From Devosia sp. (GTDB lineage: Bacteria > Pseudomonadota > Alphaproteobacteria > Rhizobiales > Devosiaceae): a DNA stretch of 64,000 bases. Below are positions 55,140 through 64,000 of this stretch, one piece after another (position 1 is the first letter of the stretch; each line of letters starts with the position of its first letter). The notes below the pieces were generated by a model that worked only from the letters and a program-made list of their open reading frames with translations, ran no database searches and was not told where the DNA came from. Both the position numbers and the translations under genes were made by a program. The DNA lies in contig NZ_JANQAH010000009.1 of assembly GCF_024707125.1 (NCBI RefSeq), positions 434,001-498,000 on the forward strand, given 5' to 3'.

Positions 55140-57048
55140 ATGGTTCGGCTTGGCCGTTCTTTGATGGCGTCTGTCCTTGGCGTCATGTTGACCACTACCG
55201 CATTTGCGCAAGGCGCCATGACCGATGTCGGCACGCCGCGCAGCGAAACGCTGATCGTGCAGACCTTCGATGGTCGTGCCGCCAACGCGTCCGCCCAGAA
55301 CCCGATGAACTCCTATGCCATCTGGCGCGGTTTCCGCGAGCTTGGCTGGAGCTGGCTGTGGGAAATGGACACCGCCACCGGCGAATCCTATCCCGAACTC
55401 GCCGCCGGCCCCGTGGAAGTGCTCAATGACGAGCATACCCAGTTCCGCGTCAAACTGCGCGAAGGCGTCTACTGGAGCGACGGCGTCGAATTCACCGCTG
55501 ACGACGTCATCTACTCGCTCGATACCTACACAAAATATCGCAGCCAGCTTGGCCGCGTGGCCGTGGTCGCCAATTTCGTCAAGAGCTGGAAGCAGGTCGA
55601 CAAATATACGTTCGAGGTGGAAACCTCCCGTCCGTCCTTCGATTTCCAGACGGTGATGGGCGTCTATACCTGGGGCAGCCAGTTCGTCATCGTGCCCAAG
55701 CACATTTTTCGAGCCCCAGGGCGACCAGGTGGTCACCTTCCAGAACACCAATGCGGTGACCCTCGGGCCCTATAAGATCAAGGAATTCGACCCCAACGGC
55801 GCCTGGCAGCTTTGGGAGCTGCGCGAAGACTGGGAACGCTCCGGCTGGGGTAATCTCGGCCAGCCCAAGCCAAAATTCGTGCTCTACAAGGATTTTGGTG
55901 CCGAAGAGACGCGCGCTTTGGCCTTCGTGCAGAACCAGTATGACGTCGACACGTTCATGAGCCCGGACTCGATCCAGGCCGCCAAGGGTCGCAATCCCAA
56001 TATCGAAAGCTTCTCCCCGACCTTCCCCTATCACGACATGAACGACGCCTGTTCCTATGGCGTCTATATCAACCTGCAGAAGGCGCCCTACGACAAGCCC
56101 GAAGTCCGCTGGGCCCTGGCGCTGGCGCTCAACATGCAGCAGGTCGGCATTTCCTCGATGAGCGGCCAGTTCAAGGCCGGCGCCTTGCCACTGGCAGATA
56201 CCCCGATCACCGGCCCGCTCTATTATGAACCGCTCCAGTCCTGGCTCGAAGAGCTGACGCTGGCCGATGGCTACAAGCCCTACAACACCAATTTTGGTGC
56301 TGAACTGAGCGATGCACTGGCAGCGCAGGGCGTCGATGCCTCGCAACTGCCGACGGGCGATGCGGTGGAAAAAGGCTTCGGCATGGGGTGGTGGAAGCAC
56401 GACCCGGCCCAGGCAGCAAAGCTGCTGGAATCGGTGGGCATGAAGAAGGGTGCCGATGGGTTCTTTGCGCTTGAAGACGGCTCGCCCTGGGTGATCGAAT
56501 TCGTCATCCCCGGCGACTGGAACAAGGTCATCCAGCGCATCGGTTTCTCGATTGCCGATAGCTGGCGCCAGGCCGGGTTCAACATCAATACCCGCCAGGT
56601 GGACAATGGCGAATGGACCACGGTCCAGAACACCAATGCCCGCAACGAGCTGATGATCAACTGGGGGCAGTCGTGCACCTATAACGTCAACTGGCAGAAT
56701 TCCTGGCGCCAGTTCGATGCCAAATATGTGCTGCCGGTCGACTCGACCGACGCGCTCAACGGCAACATCATGCGCGTCACCGACCAGCGCATCTTCGACA
56801 TCGTGGCCGATAGTGCGCAGCTGCCGACCGACGATCCGCAATTCCTCGCCAATGGCCAGGACATTGCAAAATACCTGACGGAAGACATGCAGATGATCAA
56901 TCTCATGAACATTCCGACCACGATCCCGACCAACAAGACCTATTGGACCAACTTCCCCAAGCAGGACAACTTCTACGCTGCGCCCTACACCTGGTGGAGT
57001 TCCTTCAAGAAGACGGTCGTGTCGATCGAGCCGACCGGCCAGCAATAA
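55140..57048 (+). pseudogene. Oligopeptide-family ABC substrate-binding protein, frameshifted
   Basis: This family 5 solute-binding protein would have about 635 residues. The first part (signal peptide MVRLGRSLMASVLGVMLTTTAFAQG, then FRVKLREGVYWSDGVEFTADDVIYS) reads from 55140 after GGAGGAAAAT. The rest (LGPYKIKEFDPNGAW to the end at 57048) reads in the +1 frame. The shift lies at a T5 run, 55705-55709; four Ts would give HIFEPQGDQVVTFQNT and an uninterrupted protein. A homopolymer error is likely. It heads the importer operon, whose hydrolase partners suggest an oligosaccharide rather than peptide ligand. Confidence 0.85.
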
Positions 57049-57055
57049 GCGACTT

Positions 57056-57088
57056 GCGGGGCGGCCAATGTCCTCCTGGCTGCCCCGC
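57056..57088 (+). terminator. Intercistronic hairpin after the second binding-protein gene
   Basis: A 12-bp stem gcggggcggcca/tggctgccccgc (one G-T pair) with a 9-nt loop, then ttcttctctc. It sits 8 bp after the stop, like the hairpin at 48475 in the other transporter operon. Confidence 0.65.
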
Positions 57089-57133
57089 TTCTTCTCTCTC
57101 GGTCACGTCGATTGGGTTCTCCCAACCTCGATT

Positions 57134-57223
57134 GTCGCCCCGGCCCCCGGATCAAGCCCGGGGGTAAACCGCGGGGCCCATCTTGAGATCTCAGGATGGA
57201 TCCTGGCCATTGCCGGGATGACA
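57134..57223. repeat. Palindromic repeat (CCCCCGGATCAAGCCCGGGGG family)
   Basis: gtcgccccggcccccggatcaagcccgggggt pairs internally, and cattgccgggatgaca closes the element. It lies inside the operon between the binding-protein and first permease genes. It is a different sub-family from the GTGTCAT elements. Confidence 0.72.
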
Positions 57224-57294
57224 GCCGGGGGAGGAGACGGCACAACGCCATATGCCCCGAAAGCGACGTGTAGGTTTTTGCGAAGGACTGACAG

Positions 57295-58296
57295 ATGGGT
57301 GTTCTCGCCTATGTCGCCAAGCGGTTCGGCCTCTATCTCGCCGTGCTGTTTATCGGGCTGACCATAACGTTCATGCTGCCCCGCCTCATGCCGATCAATC
57401 CGGTCGACGGCTATATCGGGCAGATCCAGAGCCGCGCCAATGGCACGCTCACCCCCGAGGCCATCGAGGAAATGCGGGCCAACCTTGAAGTGCTCTATGG
57501 CCTCAAGGGCGACATCCTCACCCAGTATTTTTCCTATCTGAAGCGCGTCGTCATCGACTTCGATTTCGGCCCGTCCTTCACCTACTACCCCACCGAAGTC
57601 TCGACCATGATCGTCACGGCGCTGCCCTGGACGCTGGGGCTGCTGCTGACCTCGACCATGATCGCCTGGCTCCTGGGCAATATGGTGGGGCTCGTTGCCG
57701 GCTACTTCCACAAGCACAAGGCCGCTTCGGTGCTCGAATTCGTCGGCATCCTGCTCTACCCGATCCCCTACTATATTCTGGCGGTCACGGTGCTGCTGCT
57801 GCTGGCCTATATTTTCCCGATCTTCCCGCTCTCCCCGACCTTCCCCGTCGGCGAGATGACCTGGGCCAAGGTGGGCATGATCATCTACAATTCGCTGCTG
57901 CCGGCGATCACGCTGGTGCTGGCAGGCTTTGGCTGGAACATTCTCTCGATGAAGGCCCTGGCGGTCGCGACCACCGAGGAGCCCTATGTCACCTATGCAC
58001 GGTTGAAGGGCGCTTCGAACTGGACGCGCATGACGCGCTATGTGTTCCGCAATGCGCTCCTGCCGCAGGTGACGGCGCTGGCGCTGTCGCTGGGCATGAT
58101 CTTCAACGGCGCGCTGCTCACCGAGATCATCTTCTCCTATCCTGGTATCGGCCTGATCATGCGCACCGCCGCGACGGGCGGCGACTACAACGTGCTCTAT
58201 GGCGCGATCACGCTCTCGATCCTGGCCGTGGCGACGGCCGGCCTCGTCATCGATCTCATCTATCCTCTCCTCGACCCGCGGATCCGCACGAAATGA
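57295..58296 (+). CDS. ABC transporter permease (DppB/OppB type)
   Basis: This 333-residue permease starts GVLAYVAKRFGLYLAVLFIGLTITF, typical of the DppB family. The docking loop is TYARLKGASNWTRMTRYVFRNALLP and the late motif is EIIFSYPGIGLIM. It has six helices. It overlaps the partner permease by 4 bp (ATGA). Relatives import di/oligopeptides or, in many soil alphaproteobacteria, plant oligosaccharides. Confidence 0.94.
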   Translation: MGVLAYVAKRFGLYLAVLFIGLTITFMLPRLMPINPVDGYIGQIQSRANGTLTPEAIEEMRANLEVLYGLKGDILTQYFSYLKRVVIDFDFGPSFTYYPTEVSTMIVTALPWTLGLLLTSTMIAWLLGNMVGLVAGYFHKHKAASVLEFVGILLYPIPYYILAVTVLLLLAYIFPIFPLSPTFPVGEMTWAKVGMIIYNSLLPAITLVLAGFGWNILSMKALAVATTEEPYVTYARLKGASNWTRMTRYVFRNALLPQVTALALSLGMIFNGALLTEIIFSYPGIGLIMRTAATGGDYNVLYGAITLSILAVATAGLVIDLIYPLLDPRIRTK

Positions 58297-59210
58297 GCAT
58301 GGACATCAACAATGCCGATCCGGTGGCGCTGGTTGTCGCGCCGCCTGTCGCTGGTAAACCTGGACGCAGGAAGGGTGGTCTGCTCTGGCTGCTGAACGCC
58401 CGTCTCGCCGTGGGTCTCGTCATCTTGCTCGTCATGGGGCTCGGCAGTTTTATCCTGCCTTACTTCGCGCCGGCCGATCCGTCGGTCCAGGCCACTTACA
58501 TGCGAAATCTGCCCATGTCGGGCGTCCACTGGCTCGGCACAAATGCGCTTGGGCAGGACATTTTCTGGTTCCTGGTTTTTGCCATCAAGAACTCGCTGAT
58601 GCTCGGCATTCTCGTTGCCGTCGGTGTGACGATTGTCGCGACCATTGTCGGCCTCAGCGCCGGCTATATCGGCGGCGCCTTCGAGCGCATCGTGATGCTG
58701 TTCGTTGATACGTTCATCACCATCCCGCTCTTGCCGATCCTGATCATTCTCGGTGCGCTGATCCGCGGCAACACCTCGTTCTTCACCGTCGGGCTGATCA
58801 TCATCATTTTCGGCTGGGCCTGGGACGCGCGCACCGTTCGCGCCATGGCGCTCTCTCTGCGCGAACGCGAATTCATCAACATGGCGCGGTTCTCGGGGGC
58901 CAATACCGTCGATATCCTCGCCAAGGACATCTTCCCCTATGTGTCGGCCTATATCCTAGTCGGCTTCATCAACACGGTGCTCTTTGCCATCAATACCGAG
59001 GCGACGCTGGCGGTGATCGGCCTGTCCAAGGTGGAAGTGCCGACGCTCGGCTCCATCATCTTCTGGGCCCTGAGCTACAACGCCCTGTTCACCGGGCAAT
59101 ATCCCTGGATCGTGGCGCCCATCGTCGCGACCGTTACCCTCTTCCTCGGGCTGTTCCTGACGTCCACAGGGTTCAATCAGGCCTTTGCCAGCAAGCGTGG
59201 TGTGTCATGA
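58293..59210 (+). CDS. ABC transporter permease (DppC/OppC type)
   Basis: This 305-residue permease has a cytoplasmic N-terminal tail of about 35 residues with a basic KPGRRKGG patch. A first helix follows, then the DppC-type linker HWLGTNALGQDIFW and five further helices. The docking loop is EREFINMARFSGANTVDILAKDIFPY. It is coupled by 4-bp overlaps to both neighbours. Confidence 0.94.
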   Translation: MSMDINNADPVALVVAPPVAGKPGRRKGGLLWLLNARLAVGLVILLVMGLGSFILPYFAPADPSVQATYMRNLPMSGVHWLGTNALGQDIFWFLVFAIKNSLMLGILVAVGVTIVATIVGLSAGYIGGAFERIVMLFVDTFITIPLLPILIILGALIRGNTSFFTVGLIIIIFGWAWDARTVRAMALSLREREFINMARFSGANTVDILAKDIFPYVSAYILVGFINTVLFAINTEATLAVIGLSKVEVPTLGSIIFWALSYNALFTGQYPWIVAPIVATVTLFLGLFLTSTGFNQAFASKRGVS

Positions 59211-60121
59211 TCCGGCTCAACGATCTGAAAATCAGCTATCGCATCGGCGGAAGGACGATCGATGCCGTCGATGGGGTGACCCTGACTATTCCGGACAATT
59301 GCGTCGTCGGCATTGCCGGCGAATCCGGCTCCGGAAAATCGACGCTGATGAAGGCGATCTATGGCGATATCCAGTCGCCCATGTCTTTCTCCCGCGGCAG
59401 CATCGACTACGGGCTCAAGGGAACGGACGGCAAACCCGTCACCGCCGAGAACGTGCGCAAGGAATGGTTCAAGACCATTTCCTATATCCCGCAATCCTCG
59501 ATGAACTCGCTCAATCCGGTGATCCGCATTCGTGAGCAGTTCGTGGATTTTCCGGGGACCGACAGCGACAAGAAGCGGGTGCTGGAACGGGCGCGGGCCT
59601 ATATCGGAAAGCTCGGCCTGCCGCCGGAGGCGATGGATTCTTATCCGCACCAGCTTTCGGGCGGCATGCGGCAGCGCATGATGATTGCGCTCGCGACCTT
59701 CTTCCAGCCCGAGCTGATCATTGCCGACGAGCCGACCACGGCGCTCGACGTGGTAGTGCAGAAGGACATCTTGATGCTGCTCATGGAGCTGCAGGAAGAG
59801 ATGGGGAACACTATCCTCGTCGTCTCGCATGACATGGGCGTCCACTATCAGGTCACCCACAAGATGCTGATCATGTATGCCGGGCGCGTCGTTGAATATG
59901 GCGATACCGACAGCGTCTTTGCCGATCCGCAGCACGCCTATACCAAGATGCTGATCGACTCTCTTCCCACCATTGGCGACGACAGCATGCGCGGCGTCAT
60001 TGCGAGCCAGGCCGGGGCCGGCGGCGACCGCGCCTATCGCGTCGAACCCAACCTCATCGAAGTAAAGCCGGGGCACTTTGTGGCCCAGCCGGCGCGGCAA
60101 AAGGAAGGAGCTTTGGCATGA
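59207..60121 (+). CDS. ABC transporter ATP-binding protein (DppD/OppD type)
   Basis: This 304-residue ATPase has Walker A GESGSGKST (about residues 38-46), Q-loop YIPQSSMNSLNP, signature LSGGMRQR, Walker B LIIADEPTTALD and H-loop VVSHDMGVH. The C-terminal oligopeptide-transporter extension is present but lacks the cysteine-rich site of some DppD proteins. It is coupled to both neighbours by 4-bp overlaps. Confidence 0.95.
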   Translation: MIRLNDLKISYRIGGRTIDAVDGVTLTIPDNCVVGIAGESGSGKSTLMKAIYGDIQSPMSFSRGSIDYGLKGTDGKPVTAENVRKEWFKTISYIPQSSMNSLNPVIRIREQFVDFPGTDSDKKRVLERARAYIGKLGLPPEAMDSYPHQLSGGMRQRMMIALATFFQPELIIADEPTTALDVVVQKDILMLLMELQEEMGNTILVVSHDMGVHYQVTHKMLIMYAGRVVEYGDTDSVFADPQHAYTKMLIDSLPTIGDDSMRGVIASQAGAGGDRAYRVEPNLIEVKPGHFVAQPARQKEGALA

Positions 60122-60942
60122 GCGTCATTCTCCAGACCGAAGGTCTCAACAAGATCTACCGCCTCGGCGGCTTCATGCGATCCAAGCCGATCCAGGCGCT
60201 CAACGACGTCAACATCACCGTCGAGAGCGACAAGCCGGTGGTGATCGCCGTCGTGGGCGAGTCGGGTAGCGGCAAGACTACGCTGGCCAAGACCCTGCTG
60301 CGGCTGGAAACGCCGACCAGCGGTCGGGCCATCGTCTATGACCAGGTCGTTGCCGGGCAGGGCGCCATTCCCTCCAAGAAGGATTTTCTGGGATTGGTAC
60401 AGCCGATCTTTCAAAATCCCTTTGAGGCGTTCAGCCGCTATCGGCCGGTGGACGTCTATCTCGAAGAGACGGCGCGGCGCGTGGCCGGCATGGACGGGAT
60501 CCAGGCCGAAAACGCCGTGACCGAGGCGCTCAAAAATGTCGGCCTCAGCTATGAAGAGGTGCGCGGCAAATATACGGCCCAGTTCTCAGGCGGTGAATTG
60601 CAGCGCATTTCGGTGGCCCGGGCGCTGATTCCTGACCCGAAACTGATCGTGGCCGACGAGCCCGTCTCCATGATCGACGCTTCGCGCCGCATGATCATCA
60701 TAAACCTCTTCAAGCGGCTGCGCGACGAGGCGGGGCGGAGCTTCGTCTACATCACCCACGATCTCGCCACGGCCTATTACATCTCCGACTATGTGGCGGT
60801 GATGAACAAGGGTCGCGTGGTCGAGTTCGGGCCCGCGCGAAAAGTCATGTCGGACCCCAAGCACGACTATACCCGCCTGCTGCTCAGCTCGATTCCCACG
60901 ACCACCAGCCGCTGGCGCGAGCGCAAGCGCATCGCCAGTTAA
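60118..60942 (+). CDS. ABC transporter ATP-binding protein (DppF/OppF type)
   Basis: This 274-residue ATPase has Walker A GESGSGKTT, Q-loop VQPIFQNPFEAFSRY, signature FSGGELQR, Walker B LIVADEPVSMID and H-loop ITHDLATAYYI. The sub-family with FEAFSRY and ISDYVAVMNKGRVVE is commonly found in carbohydrate-linked members. It pairs with the DppD-type ATPase and precedes the hydrolase genes by 45 bp. Confidence 0.95.
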   Translation: MSVILQTEGLNKIYRLGGFMRSKPIQALNDVNITVESDKPVVIAVVGESGSGKTTLAKTLLRLETPTSGRAIVYDQVVAGQGAIPSKKDFLGLVQPIFQNPFEAFSRYRPVDVYLEETARRVAGMDGIQAENAVTEALKNVGLSYEEVRGKYTAQFSGGELQRISVARALIPDPKLIVADEPVSMIDASRRMIIINLFKRLRDEAGRSFVYITHDLATAYYISDYVAVMNKGRVVEFGPARKVMSDPKHDYTRLLLSSIPTTTSRWRERKRIAS

Positions 60943-60987
60943 GCGGAAATTTCAGAACCACTCACTTTCAGACTACGGGACAGCAAG

Positions 60988-62586
60988 ATGACCAATTCTG
61001 CTTCTGCCAACGGCGCCGCGTCGCTGTGGGCGACGTATGAACTCACCCTAAAAGGCCCGAGCGAGGGCAATCCATTCCAGGACGTCGAGCTGCGTGCCAC
61101 CTTTAGCCAGGGCGACCGGCTGGTGCGGGTGAACGGGTTTTATGACGGCGACGGCAATTTTAAGCTGCGCTTTCTGCCCGACACGACGGGCACCTGGACC
61201 TATCAAACTAGAAGCAATGTTTCGGCGCTCGATGGGGTGAGCGGCAGCTTTGAGGTGGGTGCGGCCAAGCCCGGGCACCATGGGCCGGTGCGTGTCTCCA
61301 ACCGCCACCATTTCCGCTATGCCGATGGCACCCGCTACATCAATATCGGCACCACGGCCTATGTGTGGAACCTGCAGGGCGATGCGCTCGAGGAAGAGAC
61401 GCTGCAGACGCTGAAGGACGGTCCCTTCACCAAGATCCGCATGTGCGTGTTCCCAAAACACTATCGCTACAATCAGAACGAGCCCGAGCGCTATCCCTTC
61501 CCGCTGGTGAAGCAGGGATCAAGCGAATGGACCGGCAGTTTCCGTGGTGACTTCGGCTGGGAGTTTGATTTTTCGCGGTTTGAGCCGGATTATTTTCGGC
61601 ACCTCGAAAAGCGTATCAACCAGCTCGCCGAGATTGGCGTCGAAGCGGACCTGATTATCTTCCACCCCTATGATCGCTGGGGCTTTTCGAAGATGAGCCC
61701 GGCCGAGGACGATCAATACCTGAAGTATCTTGTGGCGCGCCTCGCGGCACTGCCAAACGTCTGGTGGTCGATGGCCAATGAATATGACCTGATGCCGTCC
61801 AAGACCATGGCGGATTGGGATCGGTTCATCCACATCACTTCGGACAACGACCCCTTTGGGCACCTCCTCAGCGTGCACAATTGCTTCGCCTTTTATGACC
61901 ACAACCACCCGCGGATTACCCATTCGAGCATCCAGCGCTCGGGGGCAAATCTCTCGGCACTGTGGCGCGAAAAATATGGCAAGCCGGTCTCGATCGACGA
62001 GTGTTGCTACGAGGGCGATATTGCCGAACTCTGGGGCAATATCTCGGCCAGGAAGATGGTTCGGCGGTTCTGGGATGGTACCGTCAATGGCGGCTACGTC
62101 ACCCATGGCGAGACCTATTATAATGACGAAGAGAACCTCTGGTGGGCCAAGGGCGGCAGGCTGATTGGCGAAAGCGTCGAGCGCATCGCCTTCCTGCGGA
62201 AAATTCTGGAAGAGGGCCCGGATGAAGGGCTCGATCCCGTCAAATCGACGGGCGCATATCGCACCACCATCGCCGGCGGCCTCGACAATGTCGTGTTGGC
62301 CCAGCTCTTCCAGCCCACGCCGGGCGAAGAAGATTGGCCGCGGGTGCAGGCCTGGTTCGCGACGGCCGGCCAGCCACATCGATATTACCTGACCTATCTC
62401 GGCGAGAACCAGCCCAATGAATTCGCGGTGGCGACCCCGCCGGGCGAAAAATACTCTGCGACGCTGATCGACACCTGGGAAATGACCGAGAAAACGCTGG
62501 CTGAAAGCGTCGAGCGCGGCGACGTGCTGCACTTCTCGCCAAAGCCCTATCAGGCGCTGCTGTTCAAGCGCGTCGACGGAGAATGA
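60988..62586 (+). CDS. DUF5060/DUF4038-type glycoside hydrolase-like protein
   Basis: This 532-residue protein is without a signal peptide and therefore cytoplasmic. Residues 1-100 form the Ig-like DUF5060 domain (GPSEGNPFQDVELRATF). Residues about 105-430 form a TIM barrel of DUF4038/GH5-like type, and about 435-532 a beta domain (DUF5605-like). Candidate catalytic glutamates are Glu265 in SMANEYD (acid/base, the N-E of clan GH-A) and Glu338 in VSIDECCYEGD (nucleophile). Co-transcription with an importer suggests cleavage of imported oligosaccharides. The glycosidic bond attacked is unknown. It overlaps its paralogue by 4 bp. Confidence 0.88.
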   Translation: MTNSASANGAASLWATYELTLKGPSEGNPFQDVELRATFSQGDRLVRVNGFYDGDGNFKLRFLPDTTGTWTYQTRSNVSALDGVSGSFEVGAAKPGHHGPVRVSNRHHFRYADGTRYINIGTTAYVWNLQGDALEEETLQTLKDGPFTKIRMCVFPKHYRYNQNEPERYPFPLVKQGSSEWTGSFRGDFGWEFDFSRFEPDYFRHLEKRINQLAEIGVEADLIIFHPYDRWGFSKMSPAEDDQYLKYLVARLAALPNVWWSMANEYDLMPSKTMADWDRFIHITSDNDPFGHLLSVHNCFAFYDHNHPRITHSSIQRSGANLSALWREKYGKPVSIDECCYEGDIAELWGNISARKMVRRFWDGTVNGGYVTHGETYYNDEENLWWAKGGRLIGESVERIAFLRKILEEGPDEGLDPVKSTGAYRTTIAGGLDNVVLAQLFQPTPGEEDWPRVQAWFATAGQPHRYYLTYLGENQPNEFAVATPPGEKYSATLIDTWEMTEKTLAESVERGDVLHFSPKPYQALLFKRVDGE

Positions 62587-64000
62587 GCATGACGACAACA
62601 GCGCAATGGGATGTTTTTGAAGCCAGCTTTTCTGGTCCGCCGGGCGGCAATCCGTTCCTCGATGTGACGCTGGAGGCCTTTTTCCAGCAGAAGAGCCGCG
62701 TCGTTCGCGTGCCGGGCTTTTATGACGGCGAGGGCATTTTCCGCGTTCGCTTCATGCCGGACAATGAGGGCGAATGGACGTTTTCGACCAAGTCCAATGC
62801 GGCCGAACTGGACGGCAAGACCGGCGGCTTCACGGCCACGGCGCCGCGTTCGGGCGTGCATGGGCCGGTGCGGGTCACCAACAAATTCCACTTTGCCTAT
62901 GCCGACGGCACGCCGTTCCTGTCTTTTGGCACTACCTGCTACGCCTGGACGCATCAGCCGCTGAGCGAACAGGCCAAGACGCTCGAAACGTTGAAGCAGA
63001 CGCGCTTCAACAAGCTGCGCATGGGCGTCTTTCCCAAGGACTATCCCTACAACGTCAACGAGGCGCTGCACGACGTCTATCAGAAGGGCGCGGATGGAAA
63101 GTACGACTTCGACCGGCCCAATCCCGAAAGTTTTCGCCATTTTGAGAACCAGGTGAAGGCACTGGGGGAGATGGGGATCGAAGCCGATATCATCATCTTC
63201 CACCCCTATGATCGCTGGGGCTATTGCGACATGAGCGAGGCGCAGGACTATGCCTATGTCCAGTATCTCGCCGCGCGCCTGTCGGCCTATCGCAACGTCT
63301 GGTGGTCGCTCGCCAACGAATACGATTTCCTTCTCAACACCAAGCCGATGCACCAGTGGGAGCGCTACTTCCATATTCTGGAAGAGAACGACCCCTATGG
63401 GCATCTGCGCTCGATCCACAACGGCGACCCGGAGGCCAATTACGATCACCGCAAACCTTGGGTGACCCATGTCTGCATCCAGAACTGGGACGTGAAGCGC
63501 ACCGGGGAATGGCGGCTGGCCTATGGAAAGCCGGTGGTCAATGACGAGCCCGAATATGAGGGCAATATCATCCAGGTCTGGGGCAATATTTCTGCGCAGG
63601 AACTGGTACACCGCTTCTGGATCACGGCGATGCGCGGCGGCTATACCGGGCACGGCGAAACGTTCTCCAATCCCGACGATCTCATCTGGTGGGCCAAGGG
63701 CGGAGAACTGCATGGCGAAGCCTGGAAGCGCATCGGGTTCCTGCGCGATCTCATGGAAGAAGACGCCAAACACGGGTTTGAGCCGATCGACCCGCAGACG
63801 CGCTATCCCTGGAACCGGGTATCGGGCGCGCGGGATGGCGATACGACCATCATCTACTTTGGTGAGCACCAACCGGTGATCTGGGCTTCGGGCCTCCCCA
63901 AGGACGATAGAAAATATCAGGTCGACTTGATCGATACCTGGAACATGACGGTCGAACCGGCAAAGATCGTGCCGGCACCGCAGAACCATCCGACCCGGCA
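62583..64000 (+). CDS. Paralogous DUF5060/DUF4038-type hydrolase (3' end beyond window)
   Basis: The frame is open from the ATG at 62583 (overlapping the previous stop, ATGA; an ATG at 62589 is also in frame) to the right edge, about 472 residues. The domain order is the same as the upstream gene: GPPGGNPFLDVTLEAFF, FHPYDRWGY, Glu246 in SLANEYD and Glu322 in VVNDEPEYEGN. There is no signal peptide. The two paralogues clearly diverged long ago in the loops around the active site, which suggests different linkages or substrates. Only a short C-terminal part should be missing. Confidence 0.88.
   Translation, partial: MSMTTTAQWDVFEASFSGPPGGNPFLDVTLEAFFQQKSRVVRVPGFYDGEGIFRVRFMPDNEGEWTFSTKSNAAELDGKTGGFTATAPRSGVHGPVRVTNKFHFAYADGTPFLSFGTTCYAWTHQPLSEQAKTLETLKQTRFNKLRMGVFPKDYPYNVNEALHDVYQKGADGKYDFDRPNPESFRHFENQVKALGEMGIEADIIIFHPYDRWGYCDMSEAQDYAYVQYLAARLSAYRNVWWSLANEYDFLLNTKPMHQWERYFHILEENDPYGHLRSIHNGDPEANYDHRKPWVTHVCIQNWDVKRTGEWRLAYGKPVVNDEPEYEGNIIQVWGNISAQELVHRFWITAMRGGYTGHGETFSNPDDLIWWAKGGELHGEAWKRIGFLRDLMEEDAKHGFEPIDPQTRYPWNRVSGARDGDTTIIYFGEHQPVIWASGLPKDDRKYQVDLIDTWNMTVEPAKIVPAPQNHPTR

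Noticed and set aside
55687-57045. Minus-strand frame opposite the second binding-protein gene
   Set aside because: Antisense shadow; the plus-strand frames give contiguous solute-binding-protein motifs once one T is removed.
55140-60942. Nickel or true dipeptide importer
   Set aside because: The subunits are of the Dpp/Opp family, but the operon ends in glycoside-hydrolase-like genes and has no peptidase or nickel protein, so a sugar ligand is more likely. Not excluded.
62550-63989. Minus-strand frame opposite the second hydrolase
   Set aside because: Antisense of a protein with clear paralogy to its upstream neighbour.

Overview
The window is a GC-rich chromosomal segment from an alphaproteobacterium. 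The best guess is Hyphomicrobiales, Devosia or a close relative. This rests on the cmk-rpsA-sppA-ihfB-lapA-trpFBA-accD order, the addBA/murU block, FYDLN_acid, Mur-type Fur and ChrR proteins, and several families of short palindromic intergenic repeats typical of this order. It is an inference from gene content; no database was consulted. The left edge cuts addA and the right edge cuts a glycoside-hydrolase-like gene.

Region 1 (1-18.3 kb, minus strand) is housekeeping: AddAB recombination helicase-nuclease, a MurU-type nucleotidyltransferase, a large chemoreceptor, AccD, TrpA/TrpB/TrpF, a LapA-like membrane protein, IHF-beta, SppA, a GNAT protein, ribosomal protein S1 and CMP kinase. Region 2 (18.4-24.1 kb) holds a FYDLN acidic protein, tRNA-Ala(GGC), a membrane alpha/beta hydrolase, a YcaQ-type winged-helix DNA glycosylase, a PadR regulator and a TetR regulator. 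Region 3 (24.2-27.8 kb) is a small sugar-catabolic operon divergent from the TetR gene: Gfo/Idh oxidoreductase (frameshifted), a DUF993 aldolase-like protein and a TIM-barrel isomerase/epimerase. Region 4 (27.8-31.3 kb) has a DUF2147 protein, an RNA m5U methyltransferase, an NDUFA9-like protein, a GFA protein, then tRNA-Leu(CAG).

Region 5 (31.5-36.5 kb) is a singlet-oxygen/photo-oxidative stress module. RpoE-type ECF sigma, its zinc anti-sigma ChrR and a DUF2177 protein form one transcript. Divergent from it are a FAD oxidoreductase and a DUF1365 protein, with an SDR and CsbD alongside. Two divergent promoters, and possibly a third before the SDR, share a TGATCY-N16-CGTA motif. Region 6 (36.6-45.8 kb) carries lnt, tsaB-rimI-fur-plsC, two small hypothetical genes, a frameshifted pncB and a large FAD/Fe-S D-lactate dehydrogenase-type enzyme.

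Region 7 (45.8-54.5 kb) is a LysR gene and a carbohydrate ABC operon: Tat-type binding protein, two permeases, two Gfo/Idh enzymes and an ATPase, followed by an alpha/beta hydrolase. Region 8 (55.1-64 kb) is an oligopeptide-family ABC importer (frameshifted binding protein, two permeases, two ATPases) in one operon with two paralogous DUF5060/DUF4038-type cytoplasmic hydrolases. It looks like an oligosaccharide uptake-and-cleavage system.

The most interesting signal is a 16-bp near-palindrome, consensus GTAACCGGYTGGTKAY. It occurs twice upstream of the Region 3 operon and twice upstream of the Region 7 operon, with centre-to-centre spacings of 90 and 87 bp. The proximal copy lies at the promoter in both cases. 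It suggests that one regulator, most simply the TetR protein at 23.4-24.1 kb, controls both loci as a single catabolic regulon. Three conserved genes carry single-base frameshifts, two of them at homopolymers, which hints at assembly errors.
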